DNA of 64,000 nucleotides, taken from contig NW_024736071.1 of assembly GCF_018991925.1 (NCBI RefSeq), positions 7,974,953-8,038,952 of the forward strand. Direction: 5' to 3'. Position 1 is the stretch's first letter. Each line of letters starts with the position of its first letter. This DNA comes from Homarus americanus (lineage: Eukaryota > Arthropoda > Malacostraca > Decapoda > Nephropidae). Positions 10,575 to 23,282 of the stretch are shown here, in pieces. The notes under the pieces were generated by a model. That model saw only the letters and a program-made list of their open reading frames with translations, ran no database searches and was not told the DNA's origin. The position numbers and the translations under genes are program-made.

Positions 10575-10969
10575 TCTCTCTCTTTGTCCTGGCGCCTGGG
10601 AGGGAGGGAGGGAGGGAGGGAGGGGATGAGAGACACACAGAAGGGAGAGAGGGTACGGGAGAGGAAGGAGTGAAGGGAGGGAAGGCGTTGGGGGGAGAGA
10701 GGGGAGAGACACAGCAAGAGTGGGTAGAGAGGATAAGAGAGAAAATGGAGGGGAAGGAAGGAAGGAAGGAACGAAGGAAGGAAGGAAGAGGTTAAAGATG
10801 AAAAGGAGTTGGAAAAGTAAAGGAAATAGAGAGGAAGGAAAAGTGGGAAATGAAAAAAAGGAGGGTGATAATGTAGGGGAGGATCGGTGAGGAATAGGGA
10901 GTAAAAGGCAGGAACAGAGACAAAAAGGGTGGCTGTATATAAAGGGAGACATACAGCTAAAGAAAAGGG

Positions 10970-10970
<1 letters not shown>
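10575..10970. repeat. Purine-rich GGGA/GGAA low-complexity block
   Basis: The + strand is mostly A and G with (GGGA)n and (GGAA)n words. The proline/serine/leucine-rich minus-strand frame of 131 codons reflects this. Confidence 0.85.

Positions 10971-10971
<1 letters not shown>

Positions 10972-11049
<78 letters not shown>
10972..11049. repeat. (GA)n microsatellite, 78 bp
   Basis: A pure GA run. Confidence 0.97.
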
Positions 11050-11052
<3 letters not shown>

Positions 11053-11205
11053 TTTCTATCTATACATTTATATCTTATTCATCTCTATTATTTTAATCTC
11101 TTGGTGATATTTCTTTCATGTTCAACTTAATTTCATATTCACGATGACAATATATTTTCTAACAGTAAAAATAAAAATATAAAGTAATAACAACAATAAA
11201 ATACT
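11050..11205. other. AT-rich unique sequence
   Basis: No feature recognised. Confidence 0.5.
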
Positions 11206-11207
11206 AT

Positions 11208-11239
<32 letters not shown>

Positions 11240-11258
11240 ATAATAATAATAATAATAA
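11206..11258. repeat. (ACT)n passing into (AAT)n
   Basis: A trinucleotide run with one switch of motif around 11238. Confidence 0.95.
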
Positions 11259-11464
11259 CCATAAATTACAACAAGCAAACATCAGGAAAGGTGGAGATTC
11301 TTATGGTAATTACAGAGGCAGTAGTGGCGACGCCCTCATTCCAGCCAGCTATCCTTCGGGCATCACCCACCCACCCCTCCCGGGCTCACACATACTACTG
11401 AATAAAGTCACGGCAGCATCCTCAGAGGAGAGGATTATGGAACCATAAGTCGCGGTCACTCCCA

Positions 11465-11512
11465 GTATGTATGTATGTATGTATGTATGTATGTATGTAT
11501 GTATGTATGTAT
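11465..11512. repeat. (GTAT)n microsatellite
   Basis: About 12 tetranucleotide copies. Confidence 0.95.
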
Positions 11513-11819
11513 ATCTCTGTGTTGTGGCAAAGCTCAAACTCACGCACGGTCAGGGAGCAGGAGCAGGGAGGGAGGGGGGGGGGGGGCAAAATCCACTATG
11601 GGTAAAAATGGATACTAAGAAATATGACCAAATCCTTAAGCACCAAACTGCCATTCCAAGATAATCGCGGCCAACAATTGTGACTGGGGGTCGTTAGAAT
11701 TGAGATTCACTAGATTTGGGGCCAATTAGAACTAGGAAACCAATCATAAAAGGTCAATTAGGTTGAGGGTCTATTGGGATTGTGGGATGTGTCTAGGGGA
11801 TGACTTTTAAGATTAATCA
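11513..11819. other. Unique sequence with a poly-G run
   Basis: No gene recognised. A long G run lies at about 11574-11586. Confidence 0.5.
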
Positions 11820-11850
11820 CCTTAACCTAACCTAACCTAACCTAACCTAG
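11820..11850 (-). repeat. Short interstitial telomere-like array (CCTAA)n
   Basis: Four perfect CCTAA units (11826-11845) are flanked by CCTTAA and CCTAG. Read on the minus strand this is TTAGG, the ancestral arthropod telomere repeat. Such short internal tracts are common in arthropod genomes and do not mark a chromosome end. Confidence 0.85.
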
Positions 11851-12136
11851 CATACCCACGCCATGGCTAACGTAACTTAACATAGCAAAACCTAACTTAC
11901 CTCCCAGGTAGCATTAGGATGTTTTATCAAGTGAAATAAGATAGGGGATTAATGTTCAAATTATCCGCTCCAGACAACAGTCACTTCCCAGGTATAAGAG
12001 ACAACACTTTGTCCTCAATCTCTCACTGTGCCATAGAGAGTCAAATGAAAACTGCTGGCTGGACAAACACGACATCGTTGTTGTATTGCATAGTGAGGCA
12101 CAGCAAAACTGTCTTTTTTGATGAGATGAAATCTTC

Positions 12137-12139
<3 letters not shown>
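11851..12139. other. Unique sequence
   Basis: No gene recognised. A minus-strand GAG|GTAAGTTAG donor-like match lies near 11892-11905 without a matching exon. Confidence 0.45.

Positions 12140-12202
<63 letters not shown>
12140..12202. repeat. (GA)n microsatellite, 62 bp
   Basis: A pure GA run. It sits inside a 113-codon + strand frame (11952-12293) that reads through it as Glu-Arg repeats, which argues against that frame being a gene. Confidence 0.97.
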
Positions 12203-12208
<6 letters not shown>

Positions 12209-12952
12209 CAATATATCTACCTACCTATCACCCTTTATCCACTCCCAGCTGTGTGTGAGGTGTATCAGAGAAGATGGAATACAGTTGGTATAAAAGTATT
12301 GGAAGAGACGGGAAAAGGTTATACACAACAAGTAGAAATATCCACAAATTAGCTCTCAAATTCCTCGTCTTGCATATAAACTGAATCTTTAGCGTCTACA
12401 GTACAGTGATTCACAACAATCACGATGAGACTACTGACCAAGATCACTCTCAGGCTATTATGTAACGTGACATCTCTATGACATATACATCTAGGGCCTC
12501 ACTCACCCAACTATATGATCAGCCTATCTCTTGCATGGTCTTCCTCTCGCACCATTCTGGTATCTTCAACAAAGCTTTCGTAAGTACTGTTAACTAACCC
12601 CTAACCCGCCATGGCTCCACTTCCCTCTACTTTAGGGCGCTTCCCCATCTTTCATCCCTCCAAAGTCTTTCTGGTTACACATTATTCTTCCATATTCATT
12701 TTTTACTCTATCATCAGTTCTCCTACCTTCTAAAATATTTCTTAATAAATTATCTCCAACTGCACTCAATCTTGATCTGTCATTATTCTAGTACGCTTGA
12801 GTTTCACACCAATATGTAAGAGATGAAACAAACACCCCCTCAAGTTGTCTCCTTGTATACTCAACACTCAGACGTACCACACATCACCAAAAAAAAAAAA
12901 ACATCATAACACACCCACCACACATTACAAAACACATTTGATAACACACCTA
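12203..12952. other. Unique sequence
   Basis: No gene recognised; A-run near 12889-12901. Confidence 0.5.
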
Positions 12953-13255
12953 CAGTTGCCACCATTTATAACGGGTACAGTGGCTGGCGTGTTTTGTGAG
13001 ATGTGGCACCACCGCCCACCAGACAACAGATAGGAGCCAATGAAGTTCTACTTAGTAATCTATATTAAAACTATGACTATGCAGGAAAAAGGTGCATTCA
13101 CAGATAGCGGGAGGAATGCTCATTTAGCATCGTTGGTCTAGTTACTATGGCGAGGGCAGTTCTGCTACTTATACTACGATGTAAACAAACAAACAGTCGT
13201 GCCACATCTCACAAAAAACGCTAGCCTCTGTACCCGTTATAACTGGTGACAACTG
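12953..13255. mobile_element. 303-bp MITE with 60-bp terminal inverted repeats and TA TSD
   Basis: The left arm (12953-13012) begins CAGTTGCCACCATTTATAAC. The right arm (13196-13255), reverse-complemented, begins CAGTTGTCACCAGTTATAAC. The two 60-bp arms differ at about six positions. Both ends are flanked by TA (12951-12952 and 13256-13257). TIRs opening CAGT with a TA target-site duplication are typical of the Tc1/mariner superfamily, so this is probably a non-autonomous derivative. The 183-bp interior encodes nothing recognisable. Confidence 0.85.
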
Positions 13256-13257
13256 TA

Positions 13258-13685
13258 CCATACTTACGCAACACCGACCAAATAAACTAGTCTGTACTAA
13301 AACACAAAGTTACTCACAAAGCTACATTATGAATATCAAATGTTCATATATTCGTGCACTGCGTCAGGGCTGAGTATTCTCCACAGTGTCACGGGATGAA
13401 CATGAGTGAGTGAGTGAGTCAGTGGTTCAGTCAGTCAGTAAGCAGGAAAGTCATCAATAACTTCTAATATGTCTAATACAGTATATGAAGGTCACAAGTG
13501 GATTAGGTGGGTGGGTGGGTGTCTCAGTGAGTGGGTGATTTGAGTGAGTCCGTGAGAAAGTCGCATATAGAGCTATCAACGCAAGGATATGAAAGTAATC
13601 ACACAGTCGATAGTCCAATCGGGTCAACTCATTATAATATGTAAAATACAATAGTTATCTTGGATGAACTAAGTAACAGAGACAC
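13258..13685. other. Unique sequence with GTGA/GGGT tetramer patches
   Basis: Short degenerate (GTGA)n/(AGTC)n at about 13404-13440 and (GGGT)n at 13507-13540. No gene recognised. Confidence 0.5.
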
Positions 13686-13915
13686 GTAGTATATTTCATT
13701 ACGTTCAACTTTTTTTTTTAATTTCATTTAGATTTTAAATTTATAATTTTCAATATATTATTATTCATTTTTGTAGAGTAAGTTTTCAGCGATTAGAAAA
13801 AAAATAAGAGTAATTAAACTTCTATTTAGCGCTCGACTTATCAGTAATATAAAGGTTAAAAGAAACCTCTTAACACAATTGGAGACCACGACAAAAGTTA
13901 ATCTCACTGAATTAG
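13686..13915. other. AT-rich sequence
   Basis: T- and A-rich runs, no gene or element recognised. Confidence 0.5.
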
Positions 13916-13921
13916 CGTCAG

Positions 13922-13980
13922 CCAATCACCGCTCACAATGACCGTAAAGCTAAATATCATTGGTTGAATACCCCGCCAAT
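13922..13980. promoter_or_regulatory. Cluster of three CCAAT boxes
   Basis: CCAAT at 13922-13926, ATTGG at 13959-13963 and CCAAT at 13976-13980, each in a good NF-Y context (CCAATCA, ATTGGTTG, CCAATCA). A GC-rich near-palindrome GGCGTGGGTACGCC follows at 13987-14000. Clustered CCAAT boxes are typical of some metazoan promoters. No transcript is recognised downstream, so this is a hypothesis. Confidence 0.25.
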
Positions 13981-14104
13981 CACAAGGCGTGGGTACGCCG
14001 GTCACAATAAATGACGCTGGAAAAAGCAGGAAACAAAAAGACTCCTAACTGGGTTCTCTTTCTGCTACCACTTTAATGATTGATTATTGCCAAGTTGTTC
14101 ATCT

Positions 14105-14515
14105 CTCTTTTATTGCCTTTGTCAAGACCCGTGTCAGAACCTCAGTCTGTCACTTCGTTCCTACCAGTGTCAGCACCTGCGTCACCTGTTTCACACCTGT
14201 GTTACCTGATACATCTGTATCAAAACCAGTATCACCTGTCAAAACCTGTGTCACCTGTCACACCTGTGTCAGAGCCTCAGTCTGTAACTTCTATCACACC
14301 AGTGTCAAAATCTGTGTCACCTATTTCATACCGTGTCACATGTCAAATAACCTCCGTTTTTTTTAACACATGTGTCAGGCTCTGAGTCACCTGTCTCACG
14401 CCATTATCAGAACCTGTGTCCCCTCGCTCACATCTGTGTTAGGACCCGTGATACGTATTTCACACCTGTGTCAGAAATTGCACCACCTGTCTTACACCTC
14501 GACAAGAACATCTTC
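14105..14515. repeat. Degenerate CACCTGTGTCAG minisatellite
   Basis: Words such as CACCTGTGTCAGAACCT, CCTCAGTCTGT and CACACCTGTGTC recur irregularly. The unit length is unstable (mostly 15-30 bp), indicating an old array. Frames of about 100 codons here are repeat translations. Confidence 0.75.
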
Positions 14516-14609
14516 AGACTTTTATAAAGTTTCAGACACAAACAAAAGGAACACTAAAACCCATGACTCTCAGACTCCAAGATAAGAACAGCTGCGACAC
14601 GACACAAGA

Positions 14610-14990
14610 TGATCTGAACAGGGAAGGATCCAGGAATATCAAAGGGGGAAGGTCCAAGAAGTTGTGGGTCAGGGAACATGGCGAGCACAGAGAGCCCACC
14701 CAGCTGGGGGGATGGGGGCGGGGTACGACCCCCCCCCCCTCCCCCTCGGACAATTATTTAAATCTGACCAATATCAGGGCCATTTTGAGGCCATGTGCAC
14801 TTGATATTAGAAGATATTCTAAGGTCAAGAGGGACTGTAATTACTTTTTACTATACAAAAACGCCTGAGTACAATACTGCATTAAAGAAAAAGTATTGGA
14901 ATTTTCTGATGAAAAGGGGTGGGGATCCGCATCCCCAGGACCTCCTGGATCTGCCCCTGCTGAAACGCTACCCAGTTTCAGACATCAAGG
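14610..14990. mobile_element. Possible dispersed element of unknown class
   Basis: Paired GGATCC contexts, AAGGATCCAGGAATATC at 14625 and GGGGATCCGCATCCCCAGG near 14923, lie about 300 bp apart. Between them are a G-run/C-run junction (14706-14748) and a block resembling repeat 3' ends seen in invertebrates. There is no second copy in the window, so class and boundaries are unsupported. Confidence 0.2.
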
Positions 14991-15259
14991 CAAAACGATC
15001 TGAAAATCTTTAAGTTTCGACACTGTAATTCAATCAGTTTCAGACACTGACACAAATTCTTGAAACTTTCCTATGTTTCAGGCCCCCAGAACCGAGAACA
15101 TTACATCAACAAAAAGCTTCGACTGCCGTATACCTCACACCTACAGCTGTTTCCACAAAATCAAAACACCTGTGCAGTGTAACAGAAAGCATCTCGTAAC
15201 CTTGTGGATGTTGACAGATAGTAATATATAAAACATCCTTTTGGATTTAAAAAAATATT
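14991..15259. other. Unique sequence
   Basis: No gene recognised. Confidence 0.5.
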
Positions 15260-15405
15260 CCTGTCGCCTCTCTTCCTGAACCACGAACCCCGAGATTCAG
15301 ACACGTGAACCCGAAGCAGTAGACACTGATGCATTATTCTGTCCATTAATGCTTTGAATTCACGTCTGAATCTCGGGATTCGTGTTCGGGAAGAAAGGCA
15401 ACAGG
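15260..15405. repeat. Foldback inverted repeat, 47-50 bp arms, 49-nt loop
   Basis: The left arm (15260-15309) and right arm (15359-15405) are complementary at roughly 85% with small indels. The shared core is CCCGAGATTCAGAC and the ends are CCTGT. Transcribed, it would form one long hairpin. It could be a foldback MITE (no TSD is clear) or a hairpin-RNA source. Confidence 0.8.
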
Positions 15406-16545
15406 ACTTACAGTATGTGAGTGACTATACAATAGAGTAAGTTGATATTGGTTCCTGGATATGTCTGGCAACCCAAGATGAGACGTGTAGTGGGGAAGCT
15501 CAGTAAGAGATGGCGTTGATGTCGACTGAGCTTCGTCTGCTAATGAATTAACTTTTGCAAGCAGTCGACTTTACTGAAATCTTCGGGAGTAACGAAGAGG
15601 AAAGAATGCCGAGATTAACCATACTTATATTTCCGGTACAGGAATACTTTCATTATTAAATCACGTTATTGTCATGTTGTTTTAACACATAATTGTCTCT
15701 GAAGCTTTCTTATTAACTAAAAAAAATGTAAAGAAATCGAAATAAAAAATTAAATAAACTAAAATAAGGACGAATAAAAACAGAAGTCAAATCAAAATAG
15801 ATATACTATGTACACATTAAAATAAAAACCATATAATAAAATATAATAAATATTAAATAAAATAGTAAGTCCACGAACATATAATAATAACAAGGTAAAT
15901 TACGCTATTAAAAAACCCCCACAAATATAAGAAGTAAATGAAACTCTTTATTTTCACAGTAAGAAAAACTTTAATATAAAATGTTTCATATTTTACATCA
16001 TCTTTCAGGCAGAGAAAAAAATTAGCTTGAAGAATTAAATTGAAATGTTTGCCGAGACTTTTAAACAAATATATATATATACGTATACAAAGTCTGTGTA
16101 AGAGTCTTTACCTTCTTATTTAACCATCAAGTAACTGAAGACTGAATACACGTATCTGTTCTTCCTCATTATACAGTATATAACAATCATCAGTTCCTCA
16201 TTTAACATAATAAAATATACATTATTCTTACAGACTTAAATTAACCCAGCTAGATATTTTAGTTTCGTTCAGTTTTCACAATGTTTGGAAGTGTTAAAAT
16301 TTGGCTAATAGGGATGTGAGAAAAGTCTTTGTTGGTAATAATTAATTGTTTGAATAAGATGTATAAAATGTTTTATATTTAAGTTTACACAGTCTTGTTA
16401 CAAAATGGCTGAAGAATTAGAGTGGAGTTTAAACGCTATACAATATGCACAAAAAGTACATAGTAATGAGCTGCACCAGTGAGATGATTCTTGCATACTT
16501 CTTTATTTCATCTACAAACGTCACTCTACCCCTCGTGCTGCCTGC
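15406..16545. other. AT-rich unique sequence
   Basis: No gene recognised. Short ATATATAT run at about 16069-16080. Confidence 0.55.
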
Positions 16546-16592
<47 letters not shown>

Positions 16593-16648
16593 ACTATCTG
16601 TCTATCTATCTATCTAGCTATCCATCTATCTATATATATATAAATAGA
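16546..16648. repeat. (CTAT)n microsatellite, interrupted
   Basis: A long CTAT run with single-base interruptions (CTAACTATCTG, TAGCTATCC), ending in a short TA run. Confidence 0.95.
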
Positions 16649-18734
<2,086 letters not shown>

Positions 18735-18759
18735 ACACACACACACACACACACACACA
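18735..18759. repeat. (AC)n microsatellite
   Basis: A pure AC run. Confidence 0.93.
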
Positions 18760-19135
18760 TCGATCCTTCTACCGTTATAAAATCAGCTGACGTCAACCAA
18801 CATTAAATTATGATACTGACAGACATACAACTGTGCTGCTATCAAGACTAAACACATTCCAGTGAGGGCGAGCTGTGTGTGTGTTGTGAGTCAAATTATC
18901 ATTATTATTATACAGCTGTGTGAGTAACAGCAACATGGCGGTATAGAAGATGCTGTTAAATACTCAACAACTTGATCCAGCCAATGTGTGGACAAGGGAG
19001 AACAGCTCAGAGGAATGCTGTCTAAAACTACGTGATTAGTTTATTTGGTGATTAGTCAAATGATGCCCAATCAAAACAGACTCCAATCCATCCTAAGTTG
19101 ATCTAAACCTCTAAGCGTTTCGACTATTGTTGTGT
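18760..19135. other. Unique sequence
   Basis: No gene recognised. Confidence 0.5.
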
Positions 19136-19860
19136 ATTAGGATTAGATCCCAATGCAATGATAAGGGCCCAATACAAGGATAGGGGCCCAATACAAGGAT
19201 AGGGGCCCAATACAAGGATAAGGGCCCAATACAAGGATAGGGGCCCAATACAATGACAAGGGCCCAATACAAGGATAAGGGCCCAATACAAGGATAAGGG
19301 CCCAATACAATGATTAGGTCCCAATACAAGGATTAGGTCCCAATACAAAGATTAGATCCCCATACAAGGATAAAGACCCAATACAAGCCTAAGGGCCCAA
19401 TACAAGGATTAGGTCCCAATACAAGGCTAAAGGCGCAATGCAAGGATAAGGGCCCAATACAAGGATTAGGGCCCGATACAAGGATTAGGGCCCGATAAAA
19501 GAATAAGTGCCCAATACAAGGAAAAGGGCCCAATACAAGGATAAGTGCCCAATACATGGATTAGGGCCCGATACAAGAATTAGGGCCCAATACAAGGATT
19601 AGGGCCCAATACAAGGATTAGGGCCCAATACAAGGATTAGAGCCCAATACACGGATTTTGGCCCGATATAAGGATTAGGTCCAAATATACTGTAAGGATT
19701 ATTTCCCAATACAAGGATTAGGACCCGATATAAGGATAAAAACCCGGTACAAGGATAAAGGACCGATACAAGGATTAGGGCCCGATATAAGGATTAGGGC
19801 CCAATATAAGGATAAGGGCCCGATACAAGGATTAGGGACCGATACAAGGATTACGGACCA
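19136..19860. repeat. 19-bp minisatellite, about 38 copies
   Basis: Units of the type AATACAAGGATAAGGGCCC vary at defined positions: ATAAGG/ATTAGG/ATAGGG, and CCCAATA/CCCGATA. Variants cluster, with ATAGGGGCCC at the left and CCGATACAAGGATTAGGG at the right, consistent with local expansion. The tryptophan/leucine-rich minus-strand frames of about 74 codons are artefacts. Confidence 0.95.
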
Positions 19861-20395
19861 CTACTAGCGCTAGGGACCCCAAATCAGCTAGTTTACTGTT
19901 TACTCAATACACATATATTAACCATTGACACACCTGTAAAAAAAATCATTAGCAAGGAACTTTTTTAACACGTACACAACCCAGAAGAATAATATACAAA
20001 CATATTATTACTTTATTCTACCTACAGCCGCTAGAAGACGAGTAACAAATCAGAATGAAATCGAATAGGAAATTAGATAAGGAGAGAAGCGATATCACAA
20101 GGGAGTCACTTAAACGTTCTTGGTTGAGAGGATACAATTTACCTGTGTCGCTGCTCAGGTATGAAAATTAAAGGATACTCCAGCAGAAAGTTACCGTAGT
20201 GTTGTGATCAATACCAAGAAGTTGTAAGTCGAGTATTAATGGTGATTTTTTTATAACAATTTCCAGCCTTTTTCTTTTCTTTTTCTAATGCATAATTTTC
20301 CCTGCCTCATCAAAGACTCTCATTGAGTCTTTGTTAATGTTTACGATTATTTCATGTGACGTCATACCTATCATACCTGAAGCCCATTACAGTAA
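19861..20395. other. Unique sequence
   Basis: No gene recognised. A perfect CRE palindrome TGACGTCA lies at 20357-20364, which is expected about once per window by chance. Confidence 0.5.
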
Positions 20396-20690
20396 AGAAA
20401 TAAGGTGGGTAGGGGAGAAGGAGAGGGTAGATGAGGAGGAAGGATAAGGTGGGTGGCAAGGAGATAGAGAGGGTAGAGAGGAAGTAGCGTGAGTGGGGAA
20501 GAGATAAGGTGGGTGGGTGGATGGGTGGGGAAGCTGTAAGAGAAGTGGGGGGTAGGATATAGAGAGGGTAATGAGGGAGACAAAGTGGGTAGGGAGGGGG
20601 AAAGGGAATAAGAGAAAGAGAGAAGTAAGAAAAGGTCATTTGAAGGGAGAAAGTGGCGAGATGAGAGAGAGTGAGTGAGGTGGAAGATGG
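20396..20690. repeat. Purine-rich block (GGTGGGTAGG/GAGAGGGTAGA)
   Basis: The + strand is nearly all A/G with GGTGGGTGGGTGG words. It is followed after about 70 bp by a pyrimidine-rich block of similar size. Confidence 0.85.
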
Positions 20691-20759
20691 TCACTAGAAT
20701 ACCACTGAAACAACATCTCTCATCCCTAATATATAGTAAACTGTTTCATGGGACAACAA

Positions 20760-21150
20760 TACATTACACAGTCTCTCCCTTCTCTCCCTGTCTCCTCCCA
20801 TCTACCCTTTAACCCTTTTCCCCCACTTCTTTTCTTTTTTAACCCCTTTCCCTCTCCCCTTCACCCCTCATCCCCTTCCTATCTTACTCTCTTCCTCCCT
20901 CTCCCCTTTCCCATCACCACCTTTCCTCCTCCACTCTTACCTCCTTTCACCCCTTCCTCTTTCCCCCTTCACCCCCTTCCTCCCTTACGCCCTTCCCCCC
21001 TCCCCATCACCACGTTCCTCCTCCCTCTCATCCCTCTTAGACTCTTTCCCTCCTCCCTTTTATCCCCATTCCCTCACCTCCTTTTCCCCATCACCCATTC
21101 CTCCCTTACTTCCCAACCCTTACCCCGCTCCCCCTAACCCTCCAAAACAA
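20760..21150. repeat. Pyrimidine-rich CCTCCC/CCCTTTC block
   Basis: The + strand is nearly all C/T with a vague period of about 40-60 bp (CACCACCTTTCCTCC-type words). The 129-codon proline/serine/leucine/phenylalanine frame is compositional. Confidence 0.85.
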
Positions 21151-21438
21151 AAACAAGAGTCGCTCTGGCATCCCCCAGACGCCCACGATGACCACCACCA
21201 GACCATCGCGACTCGAGTGGCCAATTATATATTAGTATCCTTCATTATTTCTGAACGTCCGTCAATATATGTTATAGCGATATGAGTGGATAATGGGAAT
21301 GATTGGCGAGATTTATCATGCGTATATCATCACCAAACTCGTAATTTCAGCGACTTATTCGTCTCTAGCTCGACCCTGCGGATGATAATACACAGTTATA
21401 ATAGCGCGGTGAGGTGTAGCGCTATTTACCTTCCACAC
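21151..21438. other. Unique sequence
   Basis: No gene recognised; contains a short imperfect dyad GAGTCGC...GCGACTC (21157-21214). Confidence 0.45.
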
Positions 21439-21463
21439 GAGAGAGAGAGAGAGAGAGAGAGAG
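21439..21463. repeat. (GA)n microsatellite
   Basis: A pure GA run. Confidence 0.93.
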
Positions 21464-21599
21464 TCCTGCCCATCTTCAGATCAATACTAACCATCACGGA
21501 ATCACTGGAATAAATAAGTCCCATTAACATCAACAACTTCAACAACATCCGTCTGTCTTCGGTCTCTGATGATGGAACTCTGAATCTGTTGAAGTCTTA

Positions 21600-22010
21600 C
21601 ATACAATTTCCTCTACCCAGGATTGTATAAAGATATGCAAATGTGCGTAAATTTGCAGTCATAATTTTTAGGTATAATCCATTTCGTACTTAAGGCCTTT
21701 AAGCTCCCTCCTCTCTCCTCTATTTGTAACTAAAATTAAATCCAATGAAAGAAATCTGCCCTGATTTAAATTATTTATAGGTCAGATTTGTTGGAGCGAA
21801 AATTGTAAGGCGCAACATCCCTCGTGCCTCAGATTTTTACTTGTTATTGGGAAAATGTAAATAACACCGAAATCCTCCTTGTAATTTACGTTTTTTACAT
21901 GTATATGATAAAGTGAATAAGTGTGGAATATAAGCTACTTTTATCAAATTAATTTTCTGAAAAACTATCGATCAGGATTTTTTTTCTTCAATACGAGCGG
22001 AAGATGAGTC
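21600..22010. promoter_or_regulatory. Candidate conserved non-coding / enhancer-like block
   Basis: Complex, repeat-free AT-rich sequence between repeat fields. It holds a POU octamer ATGCAAAT at 21635-21642, GTAAATTTGC nearby, AATTAATTTT near 21949 and ATCGAT at 21967-21972. Sequence of this texture is typical of regulatory DNA, but conservation cannot be tested here. Confidence 0.2.
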
Positions 22011-22026
22011 TTGTATTGTTGTTTAT

Positions 22027-22919
22027 CATGACGCACAACCTCAATGACACAACCTCCATGACACAACCTCAATGACACATCCTCCTTAACACAACCTCAA
22101 TGACACAACTTCCATGACACAACCTGAATGACACAACTTCCATGACACAATCTCAATGACACATCCTCCTTAACACAACCTCCCTAAGACAAAACCCCCA
22201 TGACACACAACCTCTAAGACACAACCTTTAAAACACAACCTCCAGGACACAACCTCCATGAGACAACCTCCATGACACAACCTCCACGACACAACCTCCA
22301 TGACACAACCTCCATGAAACACAACCTCCAGAAGACAACCTCCATGACACAACCTCCATGACACAAAACGTCCACATGACACAACCTCCATGACACAACC
22401 TCCAAACACGGACCCATGATACAACCTCCCGAGACACACGTCCCTATGACACAACCTCCGAGAGACACAACCTCCGAGAGACAAACCTATGACACAACCT
22501 CGAGACACAACCTCCATTACACAAGCTCAAAGATAGAACCTCCCTGATGCAACCTCCAAGAGACACAACCTCCCTAAGACATAACCTACTTGAGACACAA
22601 CCTCCCTAAGACATAACCTACTTGAGACACAACCTCCATTACACAACCTCCGAGACACAACCTCCATTACACAAGCTCAAAGATAGAACCTCCCTGATGC
22701 AACCTCCAGGAGACACAACCTCCCTAAGACATAACCTACTTGAGACACAACCTCCCTGACACAACCTCCAGGAGACACAACCTCCCTAAGACATAACCTA
22801 CTTGAGACACAACCTCCCTGACACAACCTCCAGGAGATACAACCTCCCTAAGACATAACCTACTTGAGACACAACCTCCCTGACACAACCTCCAGGAGAT
22901 ACAACCTCCTTAAGACATA
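22027..22919. repeat. Left segment of the ACAACCTCC satellite (14/16-bp units)
   Basis: Units start ACAACCTCC and end ATGAC (14 bp), CTAAGAC or ATTAC (14-16 bp). Higher-order structure is clear. A 62-bp unit containing CAGGAGACACAACCTCCC recurs at 22707, 22769, 22831 and 22893. A 150-bp block containing AAGCTCAAAGATAGAACC recurs (22501 and 22651). The array is cut by the SINE insertion at 22920. Confidence 0.95.
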
Positions 22920-23282
22920 AATAAATAATGGCTGCCCCTCGTGTAACGATTATGGCCGGCCCAAGGGCCACCTAGGCGTGAATTTGTTTAAGGCGTAGAA
23001 GCTGTCGCCAACACAACAACCACACCCTAACTTAACGAGCTGCATGACCCAGTGTCAAGGAATAGTCCGAGAAGACCGGACAACTCGCCAACTGCACTGG
23101 CTAACCATTACCCTGGAATATACGATCCTCAAATCGATTAACATCCGGGTTCCCAATTACTGCTGGGTAGACAGAGGCAAATGGCGTAAAGAAACTTACC
23201 AATAGCTTCACCCTGCCCGTGGATGGAACTCGGGTCCGCTCGCTTGCGAAGGGAGCATGCTGATATTACACCAGAGGTCGCC
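22920..23282 (-). mobile_element. Complete tRNA-derived SINE (copy B) inserted in satellite
   Basis: Read on the minus strand, the element starts at 23282 with GGCGACC and has a tRNA-like head (23212-23282), an unrelated body of about 280 bp, and a 3' tail with ATTATTTATT. ACATA at 22915-22919 and again at 23283-23287 directly abuts both ends, a 5-bp target-site duplication. The same satellite continues on both sides. A second, head-deleted copy lies at 8995-9296. SINEs are copied by LINE machinery; the partner LINE is not identified. Confidence 0.88.
23212..23282 (-). promoter_or_regulatory. tRNA-like head of SINE copy B (Pol III box A/B-like)
   Basis: Reading from 23282 on the minus strand: an acceptor-like GGCGACC, a D-arm-like TGGTGTAATATCA, an anticodon-like arm CTCCC TTCGCAA GCGAG (4 of 5 pairs, with T33 and A37 in place, apparent anticodon CGC), and a T-arm-like CCGAG TTCCATC CACGG (4 of 5 pairs). 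The T arm differs from a canonical GGTTCGATCC context at about three positions. It resembles a tRNA gene decayed or adapted as a SINE promoter, and is not a functional tRNA. Confidence 0.65.
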
